A DNA stretch of 64,000 bases from Lustribacter sp965277075 (GCA_965277075.1 OZ255707.1:1984001-2048000); one strand, 5' to 3'; shown: positions 53,421-62,544, numbered from the stretch's first letter. Notes: generated from the letters alone by a model not told the origin. Numbers and translations: made by a program.

Positions 53421-54796
53421 AAGGCGGAACGATCGTGACGGCAACCGACGTCGCTTCCGCCGATGTCCTGATCGAGAACGGCATCGTTTCCTCGATCGCC
53501 GCGTCGATTCCGGCCAACGGGCACGCGATCGTCGACGCAACCGGCGCATACGTGTTTCCCGGCTTCATCGATCCGCACACGCACCTCGACATGCCGTTCG
53601 GCGGCACGGTTACGGCCGACGATTTTGCGTCCGGCACCGCCGCGGCCGCACTCGGCGGTACGACGACGATCGTCGACTTCGCGTTGCACACGAAAGGCGA
53701 TACGCTCCAAAACGCGGTGACGACGTGGGACAAGAAAGCCGCGCGCAACGCTTCGATCGATTATGCGTTTCACGTAACGATCGCCGACGGCCGGCGCGAG
53801 ACGCTCGAAGAGATTCCGCTCATGATCGAGCGCGAAGGCGTCAACTCGTTCAAGTGCTTCATGGCATACAAGCACGCGCTGCAGGTCGACGACGAGACGA
53901 TCTTCCGCGTCCTCAAAGCATGCGCGCGCTTCGGCGGTCTCGTCCAAGTGCACGCGGAGAACGGCGACGTCATCGCGGTGACGGTCGAAGAAGCGCTCGC
54001 GAGCGGAAACACCGAGCCGAAATATCACGCGCTCACGCGACCGGTCGAACTCGAAATGGAAGCGACGTCGCGCGCGATTCGTCTCGCCGAGGTCGCCGGG
54101 GCACCGCTCTACGTCGTGCACGTCTCGAGCGCCGGCGCAGCCGATGCGATCAGCGACGGTCGTAAACGCGGCTTACCGATCTACGGTGAGACCTGCCCGC
54201 AATATCTCGTCTGCGACACGACCGACTACGACCGTCCGGATTTTGTCGCCGCGAACTACGTGATGTCGCCGCCGCTGCGCGATAAGTGGAATCAAGACGT
54301 GTTGATCCGCAAACTTAAGAACGGCGAGCTGCAAACCGTCGGCAGCGACCACTGCTCGTTCAACAACTGCGGCCAGAAAGAACTTGGGAAGAACGACTTT
54401 TCCAAGATTCCCAACGGTGCACCGACGATCGAGGACCGCGTCGCGATTCTGTACGAACGCACGGTCAACGGAGGCATCATCGGCCTCAACCAGTTCGTCG
54501 CGCTCGCCGCGACCAATCCGGCGAAACTGTTCGGCCTCTTCCCGCGCAAGGGAACGATCGCGGTCGGCAGCGACGCCGACATCGTTGTCTGGGATCCAGC
54601 CGCCGCGCGTACGATCTCGGCCGGCACGCACCACATGGCCGCCGACAACAACATCTTCGAAGGGATGACGGTCCACGGGCGCCCGCGCTACGTGCTCTCG
54701 CGCGGCCGCCTACTCGTTGAAGGCGACGCGTTCGTCGGCGAAACCGGACGGGGCATCCGTCAGAAATCCGCCCCCTTCCGCCCGATCGCCCTGTAA
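53405..54796 (+). CDS. Dihydropyrimidinase/hydantoinase, apparent ATC start
   Basis: Metal-dependent ring-opening hydrolase of about 463 residues that turns dihydrouracil into N-carbamoyl-beta-alanine. The binuclear zinc ligands are in DPHTHLDMP, the carbamylated Lys in NSFKCFMAYK, and the His and Asp in VHAENG, YVVHVSSAGA and GSDHCSFN. The N-terminus should read GTIVKGGTIVTATD, whose preceding codon is ATC at 53405, with GGAG nine bases upstream and no ATG, GTG or TTG close by. A rare ATC start, a CTG at 53390 or a base error are the options. It is part of the pyrimidine operon. Confidence 0.93.
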   Translation: MGTIVKGGTIVTATDVASADVLIENGIVSSIAASIPANGHAIVDATGAYVFPGFIDPHTHLDMPFGGTVTADDFASGTAAAALGGTTTIVDFALHTKGDTLQNAVTTWDKKAARNASIDYAFHVTIADGRRETLEEIPLMIEREGVNSFKCFMAYKHALQVDDETIFRVLKACARFGGLVQVHAENGDVIAVTVEEALASGNTEPKYHALTRPVELEMEATSRAIRLAEVAGAPLYVVHVSSAGAADAISDGRKRGLPIYGETCPQYLVCDTTDYDRPDFVAANYVMSPPLRDKWNQDVLIRKLKNGELQTVGSDHCSFNNCGQKELGKNDFSKIPNGAPTIEDRVAILYERTVNGGIIGLNQFVALAATNPAKLFGLFPRKGTIAVGSDADIVVWDPAAARTISAGTHHMAADNNIFEGMTVHGRPRYVLSRGRLLVEGDAFVGETGRGIRQKSAPFRPIAL

Positions 54797-54809
54797 GGAA
54801 CCCGCACCC

Positions 54810-55694
54810 ATGAGCGACATCGTTACGATTGGGCTGGTGCAGGCGCACCATGATACCGACGGACCCGAGCCGGTCGAAAAACATAAGCGCGTTGCCATCG
54901 AGAAACACGTCGAGATGATTCGTGAGGCGGCCAAGCGCGGCGCGCAAATCGTTTGCCTGCAAGAGCTTTTTTATGGGCCGTACTTCTGCACGGAGCAGAA
55001 TCCGCGTTGGTACGATGCGACGGAGCTCGTTCCCGACGGCCCGACGACGCGCTTGATGCAAGGCCTCGCGCGCGAACTCGCCGTCGCGCTCGTCGTCCCG
55101 CTCTACGAACGCACGATCAGCGGCGTGTACTACAACACCGCTGTCGTCATCGACGCCGACGGTAGCGTGCTCGGCATCTATCGCAAGCACCACATCCCGC
55201 AAGTGGCGGCCGGACCGGCCGGCTGCGGCTTCTGGGAGAAGTACTACTTCAAACCCGGAAACGCGGGCTACCTCACGTTCCAAACGAAGTTCGCGCGCAT
55301 CGGGGTCTACATCTGTTACGATCGCCACTTCCCCGAAGGTGCGCGGCTGCTCGGGCTCAACGGCGCGGAGATCGTGTTCAACCCGTCGGCGACGGTCGCC
55401 GGGCTCTCGGAATATCTGTGGAAACTCGAGCAGCCCGCGCACGCCGTCGCAAACGGCTACTATCTCGGCGCGATCAATCGCGTCGGCTACGAATCTCCGT
55501 GGAACATGGGCGAGTTCTACGGCCAATCCTATCTGGTCGATCCGCGCGGGCAGTTCGTGGCGGTCGGTTCGCGCGATAAAGACGAAGTCGTCATCGGCGA
55601 CATGGACAAGCGCGTGATCGAAGAGGTGCGCAACACCTGGCAGTTCTATCGCGACCGCCGGCCGGAAACGTACGGCGAGATGGTCGAAATTTGA
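54810..55694 (+). CDS. pydC: Beta-ureidopropionase (N-carbamoyl-beta-alanine amidohydrolase)
   Basis: Nitrilase-fold enzyme of 294 residues that cleaves N-carbamoyl-beta-alanine to beta-alanine, CO2 and ammonia. The catalytic triad is Glu52 in CLQELFYG, Lys126 in YRKHHIP and Cys169 in VYICYDRHFPE. ATG 54810 is preceded by AAGGAA at nine bases. It comes 13 bp after the dihydropyrimidinase stop, so it is cotranscribed. The related N-carbamoylputrescine amidase would be an alternative, but context favours the pyrimidine route. Confidence 0.9.
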   Translation: MSDIVTIGLVQAHHDTDGPEPVEKHKRVAIEKHVEMIREAAKRGAQIVCLQELFYGPYFCTEQNPRWYDATELVPDGPTTRLMQGLARELAVALVVPLYERTISGVYYNTAVVIDADGSVLGIYRKHHIPQVAAGPAGCGFWEKYYFKPGNAGYLTFQTKFARIGVYICYDRHFPEGARLLGLNGAEIVFNPSATVAGLSEYLWKLEQPAHAVANGYYLGAINRVGYESPWNMGEFYGQSYLVDPRGQFVAVGSRDKDEVVIGDMDKRVIEEVRNTWQFYRDRRPETYGEMVEI

Positions 55695-57214
55695 GCCCCA
55701 CGCAGATTCTCGAGAACGGAATCGTCACGCTGACCGACGCCGGCGCACGTGACGTTTCCGGCAACGTCGATCTGTGGAACGACGACTTGCGCCCGTGCAC
55801 GCGCGCCGAACACAACTGGGGCGCCGAACGCTTTTCGGCGCTCTGGATCGGCATGTGCTTGTGCATCCCGACTTACTCGCTCGCCAGTGGGATGATTTCG
55901 CTCGGCATGAATTGGTGGGAAGCGACGTTCGCGATCTTCCTCGGCAGCATCGTCGTGCTCGTACCGATTCTGCTCGTCGCGCACGCCGGAACGCGCTACG
56001 GTTTTCCGTACCCGGTGTTCGCGCGGCTGTGGTTCGGTACGCGCGGCGCGCACGTTCCCGCACTTGCGCGGGCGGTGATCGCAGCCGGCTGGTTCGGCAT
56101 CAACTCGTGGTTCGGCGGACTCGCGCTCGACGCGATCGCCGGCCGGCTCGCGCCGGCGTGGCTTGGGTTCGGTCCGCATCTTGCGGTCGCGTTCGGCATC
56201 TTTTGGCTGCTCAACGTCGGCATCGCGATGCGTGGGCCGCAAGCCATCGGGCGGCTCGCGGCGATCGCGGCGCCGACGCTCGCCGTCACGGCGATCGTGC
56301 TGTTCGTCTGGGGTGCGAGCGCGGTGCATGGTGTCGGCAACATGCTCGCGACGCCGGCGACGTTGCACGGCGGCGCATTCTGGGCGGCGTTCTTTCCGTC
56401 GGTCATCGGCGTCGTGTCGTTCTGGGCAACGCTCGCGCTGAACATTCCCGACTATTCGCGCTACGCGACCTCACAGCGGGCGCAGTTGCGCGGCCAGCTG
56501 GTCATGCCGTTCGTGATGGCCGCGTTTTCGTTCGTCGGCATCGCGGTCACGTCGGCAACGGTCGCGCTGTTCGGAAAGGCGCTTTGGAATCCGGTCGATC
56601 TGCTGCTCCGCTTTCCGACGATCGTCGTGCTGATCGGCGGCATCATCGTGATTCTCTCGTCGATCACGATCAACGTCGGCGCGAACGTCATGGCGCCGGC
56701 ACGCGCATTCGAGAATCTCCGGCCGCGCGTGATCACGTTCGGCATCGGTGCCGTGCTCACGGGGCTCCTCTCGCTCGCGATGCAGCCGTGGTACGTGCTC
56801 TCCTCGTTCTCCGCGTACGTCTTCACCTGGCTCGGCACGTACGGCACGCTGCTGGGTCCGTTCGACGGGATCGCGATCGCAGACTATTGGCTCGTGCGGG
56901 CGCAGCGCATCGACTTGCGTGCGCTCTACCGGAACGACGGCCGATATGCGTACGCCGGGGGGCTCAACGTGCGCGCGATCGCGGCGCTGGCCGTCGGCTG
57001 GATTCTCCCGCTCGCCGGTCTCGCGATTCCGGCCCTGCACGTCTTCTGGAGCGGCGGCTGGTTCTTCGGACTTTTGATCGCGCTCGGCGCATACGCGCTT
57101 TTCATGCGAACCGACGGGTCACGGCTGGACGCCGGCGAGTTCGCCGCGCTCACCGCGGGACTCGCACCCGCGGACGCGCCGGCCGGAAACGTCGCGAGCG
57201 TGCAGCCCGCGTAG
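55691..57214 (+). CDS. NCS1-family nucleobase:cation symporter
   Basis: Permease of 507 residues with about twelve helices, of the nucleobase:cation symporter-1 family (hydantoin, allantoin or uracil carriers). The N-terminal DLRPCTRAEHNWGAERFSALWIGMC and the helix 3-4 region AHAGTRYGFPYPVFARLWFG are typical. TTG 55691 overlaps the preceding stop (TTGA). Placed with dihydropyrimidine genes, it most likely imports uracil, thymine or hydantoins (inference). Confidence 0.9.
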   Translation: MSPTQILENGIVTLTDAGARDVSGNVDLWNDDLRPCTRAEHNWGAERFSALWIGMCLCIPTYSLASGMISLGMNWWEATFAIFLGSIVVLVPILLVAHAGTRYGFPYPVFARLWFGTRGAHVPALARAVIAAGWFGINSWFGGLALDAIAGRLAPAWLGFGPHLAVAFGIFWLLNVGIAMRGPQAIGRLAAIAAPTLAVTAIVLFVWGASAVHGVGNMLATPATLHGGAFWAAFFPSVIGVVSFWATLALNIPDYSRYATSQRAQLRGQLVMPFVMAAFSFVGIAVTSATVALFGKALWNPVDLLLRFPTIVVLIGGIIVILSSITINVGANVMAPARAFENLRPRVITFGIGAVLTGLLSLAMQPWYVLSSFSAYVFTWLGTYGTLLGPFDGIAIADYWLVRAQRIDLRALYRNDGRYAYAGGLNVRAIAALAVGWILPLAGLAIPALHVFWSGGWFFGLLIALGAYALFMRTDGSRLDAGEFAALTAGLAPADAPAGNVASVQPA

Positions 57215-57221
57215 CGCCGTG

Positions 57222-57506
57222 TCACGAGCTCCGGAGCTCGCCCGCGCGTAAGCGGCGTAAGGCCGCTTCGTATTCAGCGAACCAGCGGTCCAGGAGCATT
57301 TCGTCGGAATGTTGCTCGTAGACGTCCGCGTCGGCCGCGGAACGAAGCGTCGAGATGATCCGGCGGTTACTCAAACGCCCGAACTTGTGGCGGAGCGTGC
57401 GGCGCGCGGCCTTTTCGCTATCGGCGCGCAGTGTATCTTCGAAGGTCGCCTGGAACTCCGGTTCGTTCAACGGATGTGTCACCTCTCTTTTATGATGCCG
57501 TATCAT
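57222..57506 (-). CDS. Hypothetical small charged protein
   Basis: A protein of up to 94 residues that I do not recognise. It is strongly charged (Arg, Glu, Asp) and mostly helical, with segments FQATFEDTLRADSEKAARRTLRHKFGRL and DEMLLDRWFAEYEAALRRLRAG seen in parts. The start is uncertain: ATG 57506 lies inside a perfect palindrome, so GTG 57482 or TTG 57470, which follow AGAGAGG, may be used. It sits convergent to the NCS1 gene and divergent from the TRAP operon, a position often held by regulators, but no DNA-binding motif is clear. Confidence 0.5.
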   Translation of the reverse strand: MIRHHKREVTHPLNEPEFQATFEDTLRADSEKAARRTLRHKFGRLSNRRIISTLRSAADADVYEQHSDEMLLDRWFAEYEAALRRLRAGELRSS

Positions 57507-57507
57507 A
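57491..57507. promoter_or_regulatory. Palindrome between small charged protein and TRAP operon
   Basis: Perfect inverted repeat TATGAT-5 bp-ATCATA in the divergent gap. A good operator candidate for control of the TRAP genes or of the small gene. No -35/-10 boxes could be assigned with confidence. Confidence 0.5.
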
Positions 57508-57587
57508 CCACACGAATGCCCGTACCAGGACTATCCCGCCGACCGCTGGCAGAAGAAACTCAATTTCACTCCGACCGAGGGTGTGAT

Positions 57588-58589
57588 ATGTCATTGACGC
57601 GTCATTCATTTGTTCTAGGATCGGCCGCTTTTGCATCGATCGCTATGATCGTTCCCGCGCGCGCCGCCGATTTCAACGTGAAATTCGGCTTAGATCTGCC
57701 GCAGGAGCATCCTGTCACCGTTCGCGCGATCGAGGCATTCGCACGTATCGCTAAGGCGACGAACGGGCGCGTTCAGGGGAAGTCGTTCCCCGCCAGCGTC
57801 CTCGGCAGCGATCCCTCAATGCTCTCGCAGCTGCGTTCCGGTGCGGTCGAGATGTTGGCAATGCCGGGCGCGTTTCTCACGCTCTCGCCGGTCGCCGGCA
57901 TCGAAAACCTCGCGTTCGCCTTCAAGGACCGCGACACGGTCTTCCGTGCAATGGATGGCGACCTCGGCAAAGTGATCCGCGACGACATTACCGCAAAGGG
58001 CATCGTCGTGCTCGACAAGATTTGGGAGAGCGGTTTCCGGGACATCACCACCGCGACGAAGCCGATACGCAACGTGGCCGATCTCGCCGGCCTGAAGATT
58101 CGCGTCTCGCCGGGCAAGATTCGGCTCGACACCTTCCAGTCGCTCGGCGCGTCGCCGACACCGATCGCGCTCAGCGAACTCTACACCTCATTGCAAACGC
58201 ACGTGGTCGACGCGCAAGAGAACCCGCTGGTGCTCATCAACCAGCAGAAGTTTTTCGAGGTGCAGAAATACGTATCGCTCTCCGAGCACATCTGGTCCGG
58301 ATACTGGACGCTGATCAACCAAGACGTCTGGACGAAGATGGGCAAAGGAATTCAGGAGATCGTCGCACGCGAGATGGGCACGGCCACGCTCGCGGCGCGC
58401 GCCGACGCAGCGACCCTCAACCTCGCCGTTCGCGATCAGTTAACGCGCCGCGGTATGACGTTCAACGCCGTTGACAAGCAGAGCTTCAAGCAAAAGCTCA
58501 CCGACGCCAAGTACTACGACCGTTGGAAAGCCGAGTTCGGCACGCCCGCCTGGACCGCGCTCGAGAAGTACGCCAACAAGCTCGCGTAA
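57588..58589 (+). CDS. dctP: TRAP transporter substrate-binding protein
   Basis: DctP-type periplasmic protein of 333 residues. A Sec signal (MSLTRHSFVLGSAAFASIAM, cleaved near ARAA) precedes FNVKFGLDLPQEHPVTVRAIEAFARIAK. The substrate-carboxylate Arg is likely in LAGLKIRVSPGKI, followed by SLGASPTPIALSELYTSLQTHVVDAQENP, the family core. GAGGGTG lies before ATG 57588. It works with the fused membrane protein downstream (5 bp gap). Substrate usually an organic acid. Confidence 0.9.
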   Translation: MSLTRHSFVLGSAAFASIAMIVPARAADFNVKFGLDLPQEHPVTVRAIEAFARIAKATNGRVQGKSFPASVLGSDPSMLSQLRSGAVEMLAMPGAFLTLSPVAGIENLAFAFKDRDTVFRAMDGDLGKVIRDDITAKGIVVLDKIWESGFRDITTATKPIRNVADLAGLKIRVSPGKIRLDTFQSLGASPTPIALSELYTSLQTHVVDAQENPLVLINQQKFFEVQKYVSLSEHIWSGYWTLINQDVWTKMGKGIQEIVAREMGTATLAARADAATLNLAVRDQLTRRGMTFNAVDKQSFKQKLTDAKYYDRWKAEFGTPAWTALEKYANKLA

Positions 58590-58594
58590 CGCCC

Positions 58595-60478
58595 GTGGCC
58601 ATCGCTGACACGGTCCTCGAGGTGCCGCACCGGGCGTACCGTCACTCGTGGACGTCGGCGATCGACCGCGTCATCGGCGGCGTTGTCGAGCCGGCGGCGG
58701 CATCCCTCGTTCTGGTCGAGGTGGTTATTCTCGCGCTCGGTGTCTTCACGCGCTATGTCGTGCATCAGCCGCTGGCGTGGACGGACGAACTCGCGACGAT
58801 CCTGCTGCTGTGGCTCGCCATGCTCGGTGCGGTCGTCGCGTACCGGCGCGGCGAACATATCCGGCTCTCCGTTGTTCTGCGCCGTTGCACGCCGCGCGTG
58901 CGCAGTGTTCTCGAGACGATCGGCTCCGTCGTCACCGCGATCTTCGTAATCGAATTGATGCCGGCCAGCATCGCCTATTTTCAGCAAGAACAGATCGACA
59001 TCACTCCGGCGTTGAGCATTCCGCAGTCCTACGTCGTGTTGGCGGTGATCGTCGGCCTTGCGCTCATCCTGATTCTCGCGCTCTTGCGGTTGGCGGAAGG
59101 CGATCCGAAGGTTGTCGTCGCCGTCGTCGGATCGGCAATCCTCCTCAGCGTCCTTGCCTTCTTCGGACGCGCGGCGTTCGCTCCGCTGGGCAACGCGAAC
59201 CTCGTGATTTTCTTCGTCGTGCTCGTCGGCGCGTGCATCGCGATCGGGACACCGATCGCGTTCGCGTTCGGTGTAGGGACGCTCAGCTATCTCGAGATCA
59301 CGACGAGCGTTCCGGCCAGTACCGTCGTGCTGCGCATGGACGAGGGCATTTCGAACATCGTGCTGCTCGCGGTCCCGCTGTTCGTCTTCTTGGGTTTGCT
59401 CATGGAGTCGGCCGGAATCGCGCGGCGGCTTGTCGAGGCACTCGCAAGCCTCGTCGGTCATGTCCGCGGCGGGCTTTCGATCGTGCTCGTCGCCGCGATG
59501 TATTTGGTCTCCGGCGTCTCAGGTTCGAAGATCGCCGACATGGCGGCCGTTGCGCCGGTGCTGTTCCCCGATATGGAGCGCCGCGGTCAGAAGCGCAGTT
59601 CGATGATCGCATTGCTCGCGACGTCGGCCGCGATGGCGGAGACGATTCCGCCGAGCCTCGTGCTGATCATCATCGGTTCGGTGACCGGCGTCTCGATTGC
59701 GGCGCTCTTTACCGCGGGTCTCTTACCGGCGCTCGTCTCTTCCGTCTTCTTGATCGCGGTGGCACTGTGGAGCGCGAAGCGCGAGAACGTTGCGCTTTCG
59801 CGTCGCGCACCGCTCTCCGCCGTTGCGCGTGCATTCTTCGTTGCGATTCCCGGCTTGTTGCTTCCGCTCGTCATCCGGTATTTCGTCGTCGCGGGTATCG
59901 CGACCGCGACGGAAGTCAGTGTCGTCGGCATCATCTACACGCTGATCGTCGGCATCTTCATCTATCGCGAATTCGACTGGCGTCGCGTCTACCCGACGCT
60001 CGTCGACACCGTCGCGCTCAGCGGGGCGATTCTCCTGATCATCGCGACGGCGACCGCGATGGGATGGGCGCTGACGCAATCGGGGTTCGCGCAACAACTT
60101 GCCGATATGTTGCGCGGCGCGCCCGGCGGTACGATCGGCATCATGCTCGTATCAATCGTGCTTTTCATCGTCCTGGGCTCGGTGCTCGAAGGCATTCCGG
60201 CGATGGTGCTCTTCGGGCCGCTGCTTTTTCCCGTTGCGAAAGCCGCCGGCATCAACGAAGTTCAGTATGCGATCGTGGCCGTGCTCGCAATGGGTATCGG
60301 CCTTTTTTCGCCGCCGCTCGGCGTCGGCTTCTTCAGTGCGAGCGCGATCGGGAAGGCCAATCCCGAAAACGTCGTGCGGCCCATCGTGCCCTATCTCGCC
60401 GCGTTGCTGGCAGCGCTGCTGCTGATCGCCTTCGTCCCCTGGATCTCGATCGGGTTTTTGCCGAAACCTGTCCAGTAG
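58595..60478 (+). CDS. TRAP transporter fused DctQ-DctM permease
   Basis: A 627-residue membrane protein. The N-terminal part (about 25-180) is the four-helix DctQ module, with TRYVVHQPLAWTDELATILLLWLAMLG in pieces, and the remainder is the twelve-helix DctM module with VPLFVFLGLLMESAGIARRL, SGVSGSKIADMAAVAPVL and the C-terminal GLFSPPLGVGFF. Fusion of Q and M is known in some TRAP systems. The GTG at 58595 follows dctP by 5 bp. It imports the DctP-bound acid with sodium. Confidence 0.9.
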   Translation: MAIADTVLEVPHRAYRHSWTSAIDRVIGGVVEPAAASLVLVEVVILALGVFTRYVVHQPLAWTDELATILLLWLAMLGAVVAYRRGEHIRLSVVLRRCTPRVRSVLETIGSVVTAIFVIELMPASIAYFQQEQIDITPALSIPQSYVVLAVIVGLALILILALLRLAEGDPKVVVAVVGSAILLSVLAFFGRAAFAPLGNANLVIFFVVLVGACIAIGTPIAFAFGVGTLSYLEITTSVPASTVVLRMDEGISNIVLLAVPLFVFLGLLMESAGIARRLVEALASLVGHVRGGLSIVLVAAMYLVSGVSGSKIADMAAVAPVLFPDMERRGQKRSSMIALLATSAAMAETIPPSLVLIIIGSVTGVSIAALFTAGLLPALVSSVFLIAVALWSAKRENVALSRRAPLSAVARAFFVAIPGLLLPLVIRYFVVAGIATATEVSVVGIIYTLIVGIFIYREFDWRRVYPTLVDTVALSGAILLIIATATAMGWALTQSGFAQQLADMLRGAPGGTIGIMLVSIVLFIVLGSVLEGIPAMVLFGPLLFPVAKAAGINEVQYAIVAVLAMGIGLFSPPLGVGFFSASAIGKANPENVVRPIVPYLAALLAALLLIAFVPWISIGFLPKPVQ

Positions 60479-61072
60479 TCAGTGGCGGGAGCGTGTAGGT
60501 CTTGCCAGGAGCGTCCGTCGCGTTACGGCGAGAGTCAAATAATGCGGCTCTGTGCGGGTTTTTGTCTGCCGAGTATCTGCGCGTAGTGGAGCATTAGTGT
60601 GCCGTTAGTGTGATGGTCGCATGCCGACCAGGCAAGTTATCAGTTCGCTGTCGTGGCCGCGATTTAGCCTGTGACCAGAGTTCGGCCCGCGACGGGCCCA
60701 CTCAGACCGCCTCGACCGCGGCGATCCGTCCGCTCCTAACTTCTCGTAGTCGCGCGACAGCCTCAGCTTTCCCCAGGCGCGAGATATACGTGCAGCTTGT
60801 CGGCGTCGTTGGGCGTTGATGATCGTCGCTTCCGAAAGCCTTACGATGTCATACCGATCCCCTGGTGGTTCATGATCCGTAGCAGACCGATCACCGGCGG
60901 ACCGGCCTGGCCGCCGGCCACGGCGACATCGCGCCCGACCGCTTGGCAGCAGCGCTGCAAATGGAGACAGGTTCACCTCCTGCAGGATCGAAGGGCCGTC
61001 CATGGCACGGATGCCTTGCACAAGGAATTCGCCGCAACGGCGGCATGCTTCGGCACGTTCGGAGGGTAGGAA
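60479..61072. other. Stretch without a convincing gene
   Basis: 594 bp between the TRAP operon and the accessory island. A long minus-strand frame (60605-61402) covers it but runs antisense through the next real gene and has no protein-like pattern overall. A 39-codon minus frame (60960-60841) starts with TTG 12 bases after AGGAGGTGA, which is the best ribosome site in the stretch, but its identity is unclear. No tRNA, terminator or insertion-sequence end was found with confidence. Confidence 0.5.
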
Positions 61073-61354
61073 ATGACCGTCATGCCCACCGAGACCCTTG
61101 CTGCCCCCGACCAGAATCACATCACCGCTGTCCATCTCGAGATCAACCGCGCGCTCGACGGCCTCGACGTGCGCTTTTCCGGGTTGGATGAAGCGGGGAA
61201 GCGGCTGCGGTTTGCACGTGTTTCTGGCGTATCGAAAGAACGTGGGCTCGACGCTTTGGCGTCGGGGATTATCCGTCGTCTGTTCGAAGCTCAAGAAAAG
61301 TCGTCGGCTATCAAGACGTTTCTTCAAGGGAAAACGGAAATCGAGATCGTCTAA
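61073..61354 (+). CDS. Hypothetical small soluble protein, island gene 1
   Basis: A 93-residue protein not recognised. ATG 61073 is preceded by GGAGG at 61059-61063. The chain is mixed: HITAVHLEINRALDGLDVRFSG, then helical LDEAGKRLRFARVSGVSKERGL and KSSAIKTFLQGKTEIEIV in parts. It starts a run of three rightward genes of unknown function. Base composition is lower in GC than the genes to the left, as expected for accessory DNA. Confidence 0.6.
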   Translation: MTVMPTETLAAPDQNHITAVHLEINRALDGLDVRFSGLDEAGKRLRFARVSGVSKERGLDALASGIIRRLFEAQEKSSAIKTFLQGKTEIEIV

Positions 61355-61366
61355 CCGTTCCGCAGG

Positions 61367-62188
61367 GTGGCTAGACCTGACGTTGAGGAACGGCTGGAAC
61401 AACTACCGCGTACGTCTTACCTCTTATGGACGGCGACAGGTCTTCTTTTCGTTTTTGTCGTTCCCGGCGCAATCGCGTGGTGGGACCTCCATCTGTCGTG
61501 GTCTCGCTGCTTTTATGCGGATCCCGCGTGCTCACTAACGTTCGCGACTTACCTGTTGTGTCTGATCACGCTTGCCGCTTTTCTTGCTGCGTTCGGCGCG
61601 GCGCGTTACGCGGCGGAAGCGCTGGCGCATGAACAACGTGCTGCACTCTCGGTTCAGCCGTGTCGTAAGAATCACGGCGAAAAGCACACACCGGCCGCCA
61701 CGTTGTATTTCACGACAGCGGACTCCGGTCGGGCGTTGACGGAGACGCAACCCGGTGCCGGAAGTTTCGATGCGACGAAGTGGACATGCCAGTGCTTCAA
61801 GGCACTCGGTGTCGGACGATCTCCGTTGATTGATGTCGTTTTGACGGCGACCGCGTTTCTGCCCGACGGCGACAATTGCGACGGCACCGTGTATGTTGGC
61901 TCGTTGCGTTCAGATGGCGCAGCACATCTTCGTTTTTGGTTTCCGCCCGAAGCGCAAGGCGCCGTTATCCAATGGCCGCCAGCAGCGCAGCATGTCGACG
62001 GGAAGAGGCTCAAACACTTCTTTCCTGAACGCAGCCGCAAGTTGCCGCCATACGTACAAGCCGTGGACTTCTCTGCAGCGCCGCCGGAAGGCCCATCGCA
62101 AGAATTTGACGACTACGATGTCCCGGCGAGGCCGGTCAAAAGGAAACTGTGGCGGTACTTGGGTTTCGGAAAGCGGGATGATCAGTGA
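61367..62188 (+). CDS. Hypothetical membrane protein, island gene 2
   Basis: A 273-residue protein with two N-terminal helices (about 20-38 and 58-80) and a soluble domain of about 190 residues containing CQCFKALG and a Pro-rich segment FFPERSRKLPPY. GTG 61367 lies 12 bp after gene 1. It overlaps gene 3 by 4 bp (GTGA). No known domain was recognised. The membrane anchor plus soluble sensor or effector domain is compatible with a toxin, immunity or defence role, but nothing in the sequence proves it. Confidence 0.6.
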   Translation: MARPDVEERLEQLPRTSYLLWTATGLLFVFVVPGAIAWWDLHLSWSRCFYADPACSLTFATYLLCLITLAAFLAAFGAARYAAEALAHEQRAALSVQPCRKNHGEKHTPAATLYFTTADSGRALTETQPGAGSFDATKWTCQCFKALGVGRSPLIDVVLTATAFLPDGDNCDGTVYVGSLRSDGAAHLRFWFPPEAQGAVIQWPPAAQHVDGKRLKHFFPERSRKLPPYVQAVDFSAAPPEGPSQEFDDYDVPARPVKRKLWRYLGFGKRDDQ

Positions 62189-62544
62189 ATCTCCGCGGCA
62201 CCTGGTACAACCTCGTTGAGCGGCGTTGGACGGACTTGGAATCTGAAGACCGTCGTGTTGCTGCTCGGATTATTGTTGCGTCGGTCGTTTTTACGGTCAC
62301 CCTTTCCGTTTGGACGTGGACGCGGCTGTCTGGCGACGCGGCTCTCATTCAAGATGATCGCGCCGTACCGACGGCGGTCGCTTCTAGCGCGGCGTTATCT
62401 GCCGCAGCCGAGCAAAGTGCTGCAACATCGGAAGCAACGTCAGCCGCCGCCGCAACAAGTGCTGCGACGGCGGCTTCAAAGTCACTTTCCGAAATCCATC
62501 AAATCCGAGTGGAACTCCAGAAGTTGATGGCGCGGATCCACTAA
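62185..62544 (+). CDS. Hypothetical single-pass membrane protein, island gene 3
   Basis: A 119-residue protein. A charged N-terminus (about 1-27) precedes one helix (about 29-48, IIVASVVFTVTLSVWTWT), then an Ala/Ser-rich region of about 45 residues, likely a flexible or coiled-coil stalk, ending in a charged helix KSLSEIHQIRVELQKLMARIH. The GTG start overlaps gene 2. Its stop overlaps the end of the convergent Panacea gene by 4 bp. Small membrane proteins with stalks are common among spanin-like and depolarising toxins; the link is speculative. Confidence 0.6.
   Translation: MNLRGTWYNLVERRWTDLESEDRRVAARIIVASVVFTVTLSVWTWTRLSGDAALIQDDRAVPTAVASSAALSAAAEQSAATSEATSAAAATSAATAASKSLSEIHQIRVELQKLMARIH

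Noticed and set aside
60841..60960. 39-codon minus frame after a perfect AGGAGGTGA
   Set aside because: The ribosome site is 12-15 bases from the TTG, the product is not recognisable and no neighbour supports it. Recorded only within the gene-free stretch.
60605..61402. Long minus-strand frame across the gene-free stretch, with a region (RAWGKLRLSRDYEKL) that recalls IS5-type transposase ends
   Set aside because: It runs antisense through the well-initiated gene at 61073, lacks a continuous protein-like pattern, and the transposase likeness is too short to support.
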